A stretch of DNA of 64,000 nucleotides from Nitrospira sp. (GTDB lineage Bacteria > Nitrospirota > Nitrospiria > Nitrospirales > Nitrospiraceae): positions 1-64,000 of the forward strand of contig JAOUHJ010000012.1 of NCBI GenBank assembly GCA_029865225.1, in the 5' to 3' direction. The notes under the pieces were generated by a model. It ran no database searches. It had not been told where the DNA came from and saw only the letters and a list, made by a program, of their open reading frames with translations. A program made the translations under genes and the position numbers. Shown piece after piece: positions 33,842 through 43,192 of this stretch (its first letter is position 1; every line of letters begins with the position of its first letter).

Positions 33842-35392
33842 TTACACGAAATATCGGCTGGTGTCGAATTTATGCTCGGTATTGTCGATCAACCGGACGA
33901 TGCTGTGCCGGTAGGTACCGGTGTCGTCTTTTTCCGTCAAATCCAGCTCCAGTCCGTTGTCGATGGGATTGCCCTGCTCATCGGCGATGACCTTGACTAC
34001 CGGGCGCTCGCTCTCGGTCTTGTCAGCAGCCGGTTGGAGCACGACGGCAAATTCTTCGGAATCAAGGACGACCAGGCTTCCGATAGGAATGATGCCCACG
34101 CAATTGACGAAGAGCTTGAGCAAGGTCGCATCAAAACTCTTTCCGGACTTGCCGGACATGATGCTCAAGACTTTCGAAGGGGACATCGGTTCACGACGGT
34201 AGACGCGCGAGGACGTCATCGCGTCGTAGCAGTCTGCAATCGTCAGAATGCGACCGGTCAGCGAGAGTTTCCATGGCGTCTTGAGTTTAGGATATCCTGA
34301 ATAGTCCAGATTCATATGGTGTTCGAACGATGCGGCGGCCATCCGGGCAGGGAGATTGGTGATCCCGCGCAACTGAGTCAAGCTGAGGACGCCTTCCACG
34401 GGATGATTCCGCATGGCTGTCCATTCATCTTCCGTAAACTCTCCTGGCTTGTTGAGGACTTCGAGAGGAATATTCGATTTTCCCATATCGTGAAACAGAG
34501 CAGCCAGTCCGAGATTGGCCAGCTCGACCTTTGGATATCCTGCTCTGTTTGCAAGCGCGATCGAGAGGAGTGAGACATTCACGGAATGATTATGGGTATA
34601 TTGGTCATGGCAACGGAGTGTAGTGAGTCCCAACAGGACCGGCTCGTCCTGCATCATCAAATCGACGATATTTTGGATGGCTCGTTTGGCATGTTTGAAA
34701 CTGAGGCCCTTGCCCTCACGAACAGATTGGGTCAGGTTGCCGACCGCGTCGGAGGCCTTCCCATAGGCCGCTTTCGACCGGGCTTTGTGCCTCAACTTGG
34801 AGTTTCCGTCGCCTGCCAGATCTTCTCTCAGATTCAGTTGCCGGGGATCGTTGATTTCGATGGTGGTGACACCGAGGTTTTTGAGTTCGGTTCTGAAATC
34901 ATCGATCGATTTGGTGCTCGGGTCGAGGCTGACGAAGACGTGAGCAAACTCCCGAATATCCTTGGACGAGGTCGATGGGGAAAACGTCAGGCCACCGATT
35001 CTCCACTTCCGTAAAAAGTCGATGATGCTCGACACAACCAGCATTTGCTGCGAGGTCACCTTCAAATGCTGCTTGCCGAGGAAAAGAAAATCATCCTGCA
35101 GCCACACGGTGATGGGCTGGTCATGTGCCAGCGTCTCGATGAGGGTCAGCATCGCTTCGACGGGCTTGTCGAGGGCTGCGTTGGCACGGCCATGAATCTT
35201 CGACGTTTTGATCAGGGTGTTGAGCTGCGTAATGAGCTGAAAGCCCAACATCACCAGCTGCTGGCCAAGGATATCGTCGGCTTCCGATCCTTGCCCGATC
35301 TTTTGTGAGAGCGACTTTTCGTGTGTGAGAATTGGTTGGAGCGTATCGGTTTTCGACTGGTCCTGGAGCGATTTTGCTTTCGGTACGTTCAC
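33842..35392 (-). CDS. HD-GYP domain protein (predicted c-di-GMP phosphodiesterase)
   Basis: 516 residues. The N-terminal half (about 1-220) is a helical domain also recognisable in the upstream HEAT protein. The HD-GYP domain occupies about 225-410, with HDMGKSNIP (HD pair) and HHMNLDYSGYPK, which keeps GYP but changes the usual HHExxDGxGYPxG. The HD residues needed for metal binding are present; the shift from E/DG to M/DY may alter activity. GTG start with GGAG upstream. It ends the HEAT/HD-GYP pair, 12 bases apart. Confidence 0.87.
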   Translation of the reverse strand: MNVPKAKSLQDQSKTDTLQPILTHEKSLSQKIGQGSEADDILGQQLVMLGFQLITQLNTLIKTSKIHGRANAALDKPVEAMLTLIETLAHDQPITVWLQDDFLFLGKQHLKVTSQQMLVVSSIIDFLRKWRIGGLTFSPSTSSKDIREFAHVFVSLDPSTKSIDDFRTELKNLGVTTIEINDPRQLNLREDLAGDGNSKLRHKARSKAAYGKASDAVGNLTQSVREGKGLSFKHAKRAIQNIVDLMMQDEPVLLGLTTLRCHDQYTHNHSVNVSLLSIALANRAGYPKVELANLGLAALFHDMGKSNIPLEVLNKPGEFTEDEWTAMRNHPVEGVLSLTQLRGITNLPARMAAASFEHHMNLDYSGYPKLKTPWKLSLTGRILTIADCYDAMTSSRVYRREPMSPSKVLSIMSGKSGKSFDATLLKLFVNCVGIIPIGSLVVLDSEEFAVVLQPAADKTESERPVVKVIADEQGNPIDNGLELDLTEKDDTGTYRHSIVRLIDNTEHKFDTSRYFV

Positions 35393-35404
35393 GAGTCGAT
35401 GCTC

Positions 35405-37204
35405 CTACTGAGTTGGGTCTGGTGACGGATTCCCTCGATGTTGCCGTTGGGCTTGCGACAAGGCTGTGGCGCAGGCTTGCCGCACTGCGGCGTTTCCTTT
35501 TTTCGTTCCGATGGTGAGGGAGGCGATGGCTGCGGGCGTCGCCAGTTTTCCGAGTGTTTCTGCACCTAAGACGGCCAATTCCTCTTTCTTTTTCCGTTTC
35601 GTCCATACCCATTCGGTCATGAGGCCTTCCCAATAGGGGACGGCTTCATCACCACACGTTTCTCTCATGGCTTGGAAAATAGCGCGGCGCTCGCTGAGCG
35701 GCAGATCCAGAAATCCCTCGCCGGCTATAATCGGTTTCCAGTTGTCGAAGGGAACGGTATATTGTCCAGACATGAGCAGCTTCACGGCTGCAATCCTGAC
35801 ACCCTCATCCGCATCTTCGAGACTGGTGACGAGTTTTGAACCATTCCCGCTAGGACGAAAGAGTCCAATGGCTCGCAGAACCTCCTTGCGGATTCGTGCG
35901 TCCTTGTGCCGGATCAGCTTTTCAATCGGTTCAATCAGCTTCGGGTCGTCCCATTTGATGAGAATTGATAAGAGGTTGCGAACATATATCGGTCGGCGGT
36001 CTAGCAGGCCTCTCAGCAGCGGTTCGGGCTGTTCCTTGGCCAACACACCGAGCACCTCCGCGACGATCGCTTGGTGGTTCGACGATTCGAGGCTTGCCAA
36101 GAGCGTGCAGAGGGCTGGAACCGCATCTGGTTTCATGAGAAGCAAGATCGTCGACAGCCCTTCTGTGTTCGCATTGGGGGTTCCGTTGAGATAGAGCTCG
36201 ATGTTCTTAATCCGTTCCGTTCGGCTGAGTCCGTTGAAGACCGACATCAATTGTTGTTTGTGTTCATCGCTGAGGTCGGGGCGGACGGCGTCCGATTCAT
36301 GGAGCAGGCCCAACACGTTCTCCAAAACAGTCCATTTCCCTTCCCGCAAGAGCGAGTCGACGATGTTGCTCCAGAGCGCGAACAGCTTCGTGAGCAGGGC
36401 GGAGGAGCGTTCGGAAGCAAGAATGGCCGTCAGCATGTCGAAGATATACATCAAGTTATCTTGCTTGCTCTCTGCTTCAATTTCCTTGGCCAGTGCCTCA
36501 AGCTCTTCGTCCGTGACCTCGTAGCCTGCGAGTCCGGATTGAAAACGACTACTGGCGTTTCCGCTGCCTCCGCTCTTGGAATCGGCTTGCTCGCCGGATT
36601 GCTTCTTGCGTGCCATCTCGCGATCCAATAACTCGCGGAGCGTCGAATCTGACGAGCTCATACTTCCATCGAGACGAAGGAAGCCATTATTATTCGCTGA
36701 TGAATTGGACACATCTTCAGCGGTCACGATCGTAATGGTCGAGAGATTGCGAGCCCAGATGCGTGTGACAATATCGTCGTCATCTTCGTCTGAGGTAGAG
36801 GTACCCCACAGCGCACCCAAAAAGAAAAATAAATCCTCGCGGGTAAGATCTTGAAAAAGAGCCAGTTCTCGGACACCATCGGCGTAAAGTTTAAAGGCGA
36901 TGTTCTCGCTTCCTCCCTCCTTCTCAGCTTCGTAGACGACGCAGTCTTTACAGAGCAATTCGTTCCGTTGAACCAGGACGGACAGTCTCGAGTAGGCGGA
37001 CAGGTGGGCGCTGATCTCTTCGAAGAGCTGTTGAGAGAATTTTTGGGCGACGGGGTTGGTCGAGCCGTAGGTCCGATTCGATTTTGCCGTTTTGTCTAAT
37101 AATTTGAGGACCCGTTTGATGGAGACGATTTCCGGGTCTTCCGCCGCCCGTGCAGCCATCGCGGCCGCGATCATCTCCTGTGTGGACTTCAGCTCCGTCG
37201 ACAT
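35405..37204 (-). CDS. HEAT-repeat protein
   Basis: About 599 residues: an N-terminal domain of around 190 residues (SIKRVLKLLDKTAKSNRTYG through LSTITIVTAED) shared with the HD-GYP neighbour, an acidic/Gly-rich linker, and then HEAT-like helical repeats. The repeats show recurrent patterns such as EVLGVLAKEQPEPLL, IRKEVLRAIGLFRPSG and VRIAAVKLLMSGQ. HEAT solenoids act as protein-binding scaffolds. Cotranscribed with the HD-GYP gene, so it may be its partner. The track start is earlier, but MSTELKSTQ at 37204 begins the conserved region; the exact start is uncertain. Confidence 0.8.
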   Translation of the reverse strand: MSTELKSTQEMIAAAMAARAAEDPEIVSIKRVLKLLDKTAKSNRTYGSTNPVAQKFSQQLFEEISAHLSAYSRLSVLVQRNELLCKDCVVYEAEKEGGSENIAFKLYADGVRELALFQDLTREDLFFFLGALWGTSTSDEDDDDIVTRIWARNLSTITIVTAEDVSNSSANNNGFLRLDGSMSSSDSTLRELLDREMARKKQSGEQADSKSGGSGNASSRFQSGLAGYEVTDEELEALAKEIEAESKQDNLMYIFDMLTAILASERSSALLTKLFALWSNIVDSLLREGKWTVLENVLGLLHESDAVRPDLSDEHKQQLMSVFNGLSRTERIKNIELYLNGTPNANTEGLSTILLLMKPDAVPALCTLLASLESSNHQAIVAEVLGVLAKEQPEPLLRGLLDRRPIYVRNLLSILIKWDDPKLIEPIEKLIRHKDARIRKEVLRAIGLFRPSGNGSKLVTSLEDADEGVRIAAVKLLMSGQYTVPFDNWKPIIAGEGFLDLPLSERRAIFQAMRETCGDEAVPYWEGLMTEWVWTKRKKKEELAVLGAETLGKLATPAAIASLTIGTKKGNAAVRQACATALSQAQRQHRGNPSPDPTQ

Positions 37205-37374
37205 ACGTAAGACGTACCGGCAGTTCAATGATTCGTCAAGAAAATCACCATTCTCCGGCATTGTCGAAACGCACTGATTGCTGCCATGGCAGCTTGTGTC
37301 GAGCGAGACCAAGCAGTAAGATTCATCGGCATCCGTGGTGTCTGATGAAGACACTGGGTCTACATGTGGTGGAT

Positions 37375-38013
37375 ATGAATCGATCGACGCTGGTGATTTG
37401 CTTTGGGGATAGTCTGACTGCCGGGTTTCAGTCCCCGACCAGGGACAACCCGACCGGAGCTGAAACTCCCTATGGGAGGTTTCTACAGTCTTCCCTGGGT
37501 GATGCGGCAGAGGTCCGAACGAGTGGAATGTGCGGAGAATTGACGAGTGAGATGGTCATGCGATTTCAGCGTGACGTCCTCAGCCATGCACCGGCCTATG
37601 TGCCGATCCTTGGAGGAACGAATGATCTGGGATGGAACACGCTTCCATCGGAGATCATGCGCAATTTGGTCACGATGTATGAACAGGCTCTCGCGATGGG
37701 CAGCCTGCCGCTTCCAGTGACCATTCCGTCAATCCGCATAGAAGATGGCTCGGAAAGCGGTGAAGGACGGGAGTGGATAGCTGGCCATCTTGCCAGGCGA
37801 CACGAACTAAACCGACTTATCCAGGACTATGCCGACACGAAGGGCATCGGGCACGTTGATCTGTTCACCGCCACTGCCGAGTCGGAGAGCGGCCAGTTGG
37901 CGTCGATCTATTCGAACGACGGGATTCATCTGACCACGGCCGGATATCAATTGTTCGCCAACATGGTCGCTCAGATTCTACAACCACTATTAGCTCGATC
38001 CACAACGTCGTGA
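37375..38013 (+). CDS. SGNH/GDSL arylesterase-like hydrolase
   Basis: 212-residue SGNH hydrolase related to TesA. Block I is FGDSLTAGF with the nucleophile Ser13, block III is GGTNDLG and block V is SNDGIHLTTAGY with the catalytic Asp-His. TesA-type enzymes hydrolyse esters or thioesters, often in the periplasm, but no signal peptide is visible here. ATG at 37375 directly precedes the first strand; 37345 is an alternative. It is divergent from the HEAT gene and overlaps the thioredoxin gene downstream by four bases. Confidence 0.88.
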   Translation: MNRSTLVICFGDSLTAGFQSPTRDNPTGAETPYGRFLQSSLGDAAEVRTSGMCGELTSEMVMRFQRDVLSHAPAYVPILGGTNDLGWNTLPSEIMRNLVTMYEQALAMGSLPLPVTIPSIRIEDGSESGEGREWIAGHLARRHELNRLIQDYADTKGIGHVDLFTATAESESGQLASIYSNDGIHLTTAGYQLFANMVAQILQPLLARSTTS

Positions 38014-38342
38014 GCGCCATTCTTCAAGGCGTGACCGATCGAGAGTTTGACCGAGTAGTTGGGGACATGCCGGTCCCAGTCTTGGTTGAGTTCTGGAAGC
38101 CGGGCTGTGGCCATTGTCAGGTCTTGATGAGAGAACTGGAGCAGTTGCAGACAGAATGCGGCGATCAGGTGCGGATTCTGACCATGAACGTCGATGAGAA
38201 TTTTCAGATTCCTGCTGAGCTGGAAGTCGTGTCGCTCCCAGCCCTCGCGTTCTATCGAAACGGCGAATTCATCAAGTTTATCGGAGGGCTGGGAAAGCGG
38301 GAAGAAATTGCGAAACAGATTGAGATTGTGTTGGGTAATTGA
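38010..38342 (+). CDS. Thioredoxin-family protein
   Basis: 110-residue thioredoxin fold with active site KPGCGHCQ (CGHC rather than the classic CGPC) near residue 33, the cis-Pro in VSLPALAFYRNGE, and the family's VDEN strand. CGHC gives a more oxidising, PDI-like disulfide than CGPC. GTG start overlaps the esterase stop (GTGA). It could serve as reductant for NrdJ or another oxidoreductase; there is no direct link in the sequence. Confidence 0.9.
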   Translation: MSAILQGVTDREFDRVVGDMPVPVLVEFWKPGCGHCQVLMRELEQLQTECGDQVRILTMNVDENFQIPAELEVVSLPALAFYRNGEFIKFIGGLGKREEIAKQIEIVLGN

Positions 38343-38372
38343 CCAGTCGATGGGGCGGTTTTTTTAAGGGAT

Positions 38373-39920
38373 CTACAGCACCCGCCAGGTGCGACCGTCG
38401 TTTTGGATGAGGCGGTCGGCTTCCACTGGGCCCCACGTCCCGGCTTGGTATTCGGGCAGCCAGCGTTGGCCGGACTTCTCCCAGGCTTCGAGGATCTGAG
38501 TGATCCAGGCCCAGGACGCTTCGACAGCGTCGCGCCGCATGAAGCGTGAGGCGTCACCCGCCATGACGTCAAGCAAGAGGCGTTCATACGCTTCCGGAGA
38601 GGGACGGCCGAATACTTCTCCGTACTGGAAATCCATTTCAACGGGATGTGTGTGAGCGCGGGTCCCCGGCACGCGGGAGACGATGCGAAGCGAAAGCCCT
38701 TCCTCCGGCTGAATTTTCAAGGCTAAGACATTCGGGGCCTGAGGATTCTGTGCATTGGCGTTGAAGAGAATCTGCGGGATGTCTTTGAATTGGACCGCGA
38801 CTTCACTGGCCCGTAAGGGCAACGCTTTTCCGGTCCGCAAATAGAAAGGGACTCCGGACCATCGCCAGTTTTCCACGAAGCATTTCACCGCCACGTAGGT
38901 CTCAGTGGTGGAGTCGGGCTTCACGCCTTTTTCACGGCGATAGCCTGGGACTGGGGCGTCATGGACCTTTCCTTCCGTATACTGAGCTCGCACGGTGCAC
39001 TTCTCCACATCCTTTGCCGTGATGGGCCGCAAGCAGCGGAGAACTTCCATTTTGGCGTTTCGCACGACGTCTGGATCGAGAGAATAGGGCGGCTCCATCG
39101 CAACCAAGCAGAGCAACTGCAGCAAATGATTCTGAATCATGTCGCGCAACGCGCCGGCTTCTTCGTAATAGCTTGCTCTGGTGCCGACGCCTTCCGCTTC
39201 ACTCACGGTGATCTGTACATGGTCGACGTATTTGTGATTCCAGATCGGCTCGAAAATGCTGTTGGCGAAACGGACGACCATGAGATTCTGAACGGTTTCT
39301 TTGCCCAGATAGTGATCGATCCGGAAAATCTGTGACTCGTCGAATACACGGCCTGTGACCTCGTTGATGGCTTTCGCGCTGGCCAGATCCCGCCCGACCG
39401 GTTTTTCTACGATGATGCGGGTGTAGGGAGAGCGAGGTCCCGGAGTTCCTGCCAGACCGGAATGAGACAACCCTTCGCAGACTGCGGTGAATGAGCTGGG
39501 TGGAATGCTGAGATAAAAAATGCGATTTCCTGGCAACTGGAACTGGCGCTCGAGTTCTTCGGCTCGTTCTTTGAGCCGCGCATAGGTCTGGGGATCGTCG
39601 TTTTCTCCTGCCAGATAAAAGAGGTGTTCAGAAAACGTGCTCCATGTCTCGTCGATCAGGGCCTGCCGGGAATGCGTGACGACGCCCTCGCGGACTGTCG
39701 TGCGAAACTCCTCGTCGGTCATCGGCGTGCGACCTAAACCCAAGACCAGGTAGTTCGAGGGGAGGAGGCCATCGAGGAGGAGATTGTACACGGCAGGAAT
39801 GAGGCGGCGCTTGGCGAGGTCTCCAGATCCTCCAAAAATGACAAGTGTGCAAGGCTCCACTGGAGGAAGAGTTTCTTTCGCAGGGCTGATATCGATCCGT
39901 TGACTGGTCGTCGGCGCCAT
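38373..39920 (-). CDS. zwf: Glucose-6-phosphate 1-dehydrogenase
   Basis: First enzyme of the oxidative pentose phosphate pathway, making NADPH. Motifs: IFGGSGDLAKRRLIPA near residue 28, the active-site RIDHYLGKE near residue 200, and EKPVGRD before it. Length 515 is normal. TAGGAGG lies seven to eight bases before ATG at 39920. gnd lies upstream on the same strand, with the 127-bp repeat ending just before the zwf ribosome binding site. 6-phosphogluconolactonase is not in the window. Confidence 0.97.
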   Translation of the reverse strand: MAPTTSQRIDISPAKETLPPVEPCTLVIFGGSGDLAKRRLIPAVYNLLLDGLLPSNYLVLGLGRTPMTDEEFRTTVREGVVTHSRQALIDETWSTFSEHLFYLAGENDDPQTYARLKERAEELERQFQLPGNRIFYLSIPPSSFTAVCEGLSHSGLAGTPGPRSPYTRIIVEKPVGRDLASAKAINEVTGRVFDESQIFRIDHYLGKETVQNLMVVRFANSIFEPIWNHKYVDHVQITVSEAEGVGTRASYYEEAGALRDMIQNHLLQLLCLVAMEPPYSLDPDVVRNAKMEVLRCLRPITAKDVEKCTVRAQYTEGKVHDAPVPGYRREKGVKPDSTTETYVAVKCFVENWRWSGVPFYLRTGKALPLRASEVAVQFKDIPQILFNANAQNPQAPNVLALKIQPEEGLSLRIVSRVPGTRAHTHPVEMDFQYGEVFGRPSPEAYERLLLDVMAGDASRFMRRDAVEASWAWITQILEAWEKSGQRWLPEYQAGTWGPVEADRLIQNDGRTWRVL

Positions 39921-39933
39921 CAAGTCCTCCTAT

Positions 39934-40060
39934 GCAGGATGCTGAAAAAGTCCTCCAGCTTCGTTCTCGCGTCGCTCAGAAGCTCAACGTACAGAAATAA
40001 GCACGCTTCCGCTTCTTCGCTCACTGCGGCCTTGCTGGAAGGCCTTTTTGAACATCCTGC
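39934..40060 (+). repeat. 127-bp palindromic repeat, copy 2 (between gnd and zwf)
   Basis: Ends GCAGGATGCTGAAAAAGTC and CTTTTTGAACATCCTGC form imperfect inverted repeats, extended inward by CCTCCAGC with GCTGGAAGG. Read on the + strand it aligns along its full length with the minus-strand reading of copy 1 at 7866-7992. Shared blocks are ATGCTGAAA, CGTTCTCG, CTCAACGTAC and TGCGGCCT. No coding potential and no clear target duplication. It sits three bases upstream of the zwf Shine-Dalgarno, so it may affect zwf expression. Confidence 0.75.
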
Positions 40061-40080
40061 AGATTATTCTGATTCGAGCA

Positions 40081-40974
40081 TCACCGACGTACTGCGTGAC
40101 CTCCGAAGGCATTCCGGAGAGCCGCCAGCATTTTTTCCGCAAACGATTCTTCTTGCCGCGACCGGAATCTGGTAAACAGCGCGGTCGTCAAGGTTGGAAC
40201 TGGTACGTCCTTTTCGATCGCATCCGCAATCATCCAGCGGCCCTCTCCCGAGTCCTGCACATAGCCTTTCAGGTGTTCCAGCTTGGGATCCTGTTTGAGT
40301 GCCCCTGCTGCCAACTCCAGGAGCCAGGATCGGACGACACTGCCATGCATCCACAGATCCGCGACGCGAGCGAGGTCCAGTTTGTATTCGCTCTTCGCCA
40401 TCAATTCAAACCCTTCCGCATAGCCTTGCATCATGCTGTACTCAATACCGTTGTGGACCATCTTGACATAGTGCCCAGCTCCGACCCCTCCGACGTGAGC
40501 CCAGCCGTTCTCCGGCGCAAGGGTCTTGAAGACCGGTGCAAGCCGTTGGACCACTGATTCCTCGCCACCGACCATGAGGCAGTAGCCGATCGTCAGCCCC
40601 CAGATGCCTCCACTCGTTCCGGCATCCACATAGTGGAGTCCTTGCTTCTTCAGTTCGGCGGCACGACGGACATCGTCATGAAAACGGGTATTCCCCCCAT
40701 CGATGATCGTGTCACCGGGTTTCAACAACGCGGCGACCGCCTGCACTGTTTCTTCCGTTGGTGCGCCGGACGGCACCATGATCCAGACGGCACGCGGGGC
40801 GGTAAGTTTACTCACCAGATCGGCAAGCGACGAAGCACCGACACAGCCATGCCCTTCTGCCTGTTTGATCAGCTCGCTGGAACGATCATACACGACGACC
40901 CGGTGCTGATCGCGCCGCAGACGGATGACCATATTCATGCCCATCTTACCTAGCCCAACAAATCCCAGTTCCAT
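40081..40974 (-). CDS. gnd: 6-phosphogluconate dehydrogenase, decarboxylating (short NAD-type)
   Basis: 297-residue form of 6-phosphogluconate dehydrogenase, about 170 residues shorter than E. coli Gnd and resembling the YqeC/GntZ group. N-terminal MELGFVGLGKMGMNMVIRL binds the nucleotide. VDAGTSGGIWGL and HVGGVGAGHYVKMVHNGIEY are the substrate and catalytic segments. The Asp-Arg after the second strand (VVYDRS) favours NAD over NADP. AAGGAG lies six bases before ATG. Likely cotranscribed with zwf, giving the oxidative pentose phosphate branch. Confidence 0.93.
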   Translation of the reverse strand: MELGFVGLGKMGMNMVIRLRRDQHRVVVYDRSSELIKQAEGHGCVGASSLADLVSKLTAPRAVWIMVPSGAPTEETVQAVAALLKPGDTIIDGGNTRFHDDVRRAAELKKQGLHYVDAGTSGGIWGLTIGYCLMVGGEESVVQRLAPVFKTLAPENGWAHVGGVGAGHYVKMVHNGIEYSMMQGYAEGFELMAKSEYKLDLARVADLWMHGSVVRSWLLELAAGALKQDPKLEHLKGYVQDSGEGRWMIADAIEKDVPVPTLTTALFTRFRSRQEESFAEKMLAALRNAFGGHAVRR

Positions 40975-41111
40975 AAGGACTCCTTGGTATGAAAGACGAT
41001 AATCGAGGATGTCGCGCGTGCCGAGCCTTGTTCGAACAGGCGGATGTCCCTTCCGTTTCCTACAAAGTCAGGCCCTTCCGCAGGGCATGCTGGTTCCCTA
41101 GAGGCTTGCGG

Positions 41112-41921
41112 TCAGTCGATGCGAGCAGGATTTGGGACATCCTTAAAGAGAAGATCGGCAAATTGTCGGCCAAAGTTGAGCTTGTCGGAAAGAGTCGTGG
41201 CTGTGAGGAACTGCCCGGCCAAGTCCGCGAGAGTCGGTTCGCGCGAGAACATGAACCGATGAACGTCCACCGGGGCGACCAGCCAAAACCCTCTCAGACG
41301 AAAGAATGCGCCGATGCAGTCTTCGTAGAATAACGTCAATAGATAGTGGGCTGTTCCAGGTTTCTCTACGAGATCCTGGGCTTTCCCAAGCTGGTGATAG
41401 CATTGCGCCTTCAGGCGAATCTGTTCATTGATAGAAGCCGGGGGCGGCCCTTGCCGAAACTGATGGTGCACTTTTTCGATCAGTTTGGCGCAGACGCCAT
41501 CGTGATCGTAGAGGATGCGACCCTTTCGAAGCAGGGAAGGAAGTCGGAGGGAATAGGCAAGGTCCTCTTCCACGGACTGGTACCCATGGTACCGAATATC
41601 TGCGAGCCGGTCGCCGACGCGGAGAATCTCGTGATGGTCGGCCTCTCCCTTGACGAGGGCAATCACGTCGATATCGCTGTGGGGTGTGACGGACCTTCGC
41701 GCGCCTGATCCAACGAGGATGGCGCCCACCAAATCACCACCCCGTCGGCCTTTCACGTGGCGTAAAACAACCTCCAAGCCATCTTCAAATCCTGGCGGAG
41801 GGGGGAGCTCTGGCTGTTCCGGCGGTTCCGGGACCTCGAGGAGCTCCGCGTTCAGTTCCTCACGAGAGGGAAGACTTGTTGTGGTATCTGTGTTCATGAC
41901 GGTCTCGGGGGTGTTAGCCAT
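41112..41921 (-). CDS. Nucleotidyltransferase-domain protein
   Basis: 269 residues: a Pro/Glu-rich N-terminus (about 45 residues), then a polymerase-beta-type nucleotidyltransferase with GSGARRSVTPHSDIDV (GSx10DxD). A helical C-terminal domain follows (QIRLKAQCYHQLGKAQDLV, HYLLTLFYEDCIGAFF) that resembles HEPN-type helices but lacks an obvious Rx4-6H site. This layout fits a self-contained MNT-helical protein such as a kanamycin-nucleotidyltransferase relative. Substrate unknown. The start is either 41921 or 41897; no clear ribosome binding site. Confidence 0.78.
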   Translation of the reverse strand: MANTPETVMNTDTTTSLPSREELNAELLEVPEPPEQPELPPPPGFEDGLEVVLRHVKGRRGGDLVGAILVGSGARRSVTPHSDIDVIALVKGEADHHEILRVGDRLADIRYHGYQSVEEDLAYSLRLPSLLRKGRILYDHDGVCAKLIEKVHHQFRQGPPPASINEQIRLKAQCYHQLGKAQDLVEKPGTAHYLLTLFYEDCIGAFFRLRGFWLVAPVDVHRFMFSREPTLADLAGQFLTATTLSDKLNFGRQFADLLFKDVPNPARID

Positions 41922-42069
41922 CACGCGTATGAATCAATCCTGTATGCCATCGGGAGATTACCGGTGGCTTTATGGCTGACGCCCAGCCCGATACACGACA
42001 GGGAACCAGCCTGAGACATCGCTCCCAGGCATTCTATGGGGCAAGAAGGAAGGTGTCAACGTTGAACGG

Positions 42070-43101
42070 TCAATGCGTAAGAACTTTGGAAAAGATGGCG
42101 GCGGCTTCGTCGATTTGTTTTCCCACGATATTCAAGTGGGTGACCGCTCTGTACGTGTTTCCACCAAGCGCATTGATGAGCACGCCCTGTTCTTCCAGTG
42201 CGCCCACGAGCTCGGCAGGGGTGCGCCGCGCGTCGATGATGTCAAAAATCACGATGTTCGTTTCCACATGCTGGGGGACGATCTGGATTGCGGGGATTTG
42301 CTGAAGTAAGCGTGCAAGTTTCTTCGCATGTTCATGGTCGGTCTTCAGACGTGGGACATGCCGCTCGAGCGCATAGATCCCAGCGGCAGCCACGATGCCG
42401 GCCTGACGCATGGCGCCGCCGTACATCCGACGGAATCGGCGCGCGCGATCGAGGACCTGTTGGTCGTTCGAGAGCAACAGGGATCCAACCGGGGCTCCGA
42501 GGCCTTTGGATAAACAGAGCGACACGGTTTCAAAGTGCTGCGCATACACCGTCGGTGGCAGTGTCGTCGCAGCGACGGCGTTGAACAGCCGCGCCCCGTC
42601 AAGGTGCATGGGGATTCCGTGCCGGACGGCGATGGCACGGATTCGCTCGATGGTGGAGAGCGGATAAATCGTGCCGCCTCCGGCGTTATGTGTGTTCTCA
42701 AGGCAAATTAAGGCTGTCGTGACGCTGTGGGGATCGTTCGGTCGGATAGCCGCTTCGACCTGCTCCGCAGACATGACGCCGCGCTCACCGTAGATCCAAT
42801 GGAGTTGCACGCCCGCCAACGCACCCGCAGCGCCCTGCTCGTAGCGGACGATGTGACTCTTGCTCTCCACGATAATTTCCTGTCCGGGCTGGGTCTGTGA
42901 TCGGATCGCGAGTTGATTGGCCATCGTCCCGGACGGGACGAAGAGTGCGAAGCGCTTGCCGAGCATATTGGCCGCCATATCCTGAAGACGATTGACGGTC
43001 GGGTCTTCCCCATAGACATCATCGCCGACCTCGGCACGCGCCATGGCTTTCCGCATCTCGTCCGTTGGTTTGGTGACGGTGTCGCTCCGAAGGTCGATCA
43101 T
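42070..43101 (-). CDS. ltaE: Low-specificity L-threonine aldolase
   Basis: PLP enzyme that splits L-threonine/allo-threonine into glycine and acetaldehyde. Family markers: [20 protein letters not shown] at the start, [37 protein letters not shown], and [16 protein letters not shown] with the PLP-binding Lys. GGGAGGGGG lies just upstream of ATG at 43101, fixing the start and giving 343 residues. Divergent from the transporter gene. Confidence 0.95.
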   Translation of the reverse strand: MIDLRSDTVTKPTDEMRKAMARAEVGDDVYGEDPTVNRLQDMAANMLGKRFALFVPSGTMANQLAIRSQTQPGQEIIVESKSHIVRYEQGAAGALAGVQLHWIYGERGVMSAEQVEAAIRPNDPHSVTTALICLENTHNAGGGTIYPLSTIERIRAIAVRHGIPMHLDGARLFNAVAATTLPPTVYAQHFETVSLCLSKGLGAPVGSLLLSNDQQVLDRARRFRRMYGGAMRQAGIVAAAGIYALERHVPRLKTDHEHAKKLARLLQQIPAIQIVPQHVETNIVIFDIIDARRTPAELVGALEEQGVLINALGGNTYRAVTHLNIVGKQIDEAAAIFSKVLTH

Positions 43102-43192
43102 GCATGCCCCCTCCCGGGAATTCCCCATGGTTTGAGCATTCTAGCAGATATATTACTTACAGGCGAAACGATAACTGATACAGTGCTGAGGC

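Noticed and set aside
41112-41921. Second HEPN-MNT toxin-antitoxin fused in one gene
   Set aside because: The helical C-terminal domain lacks a visible Rx4-6H catalytic motif, so only the nucleotidyltransferase part is supported.
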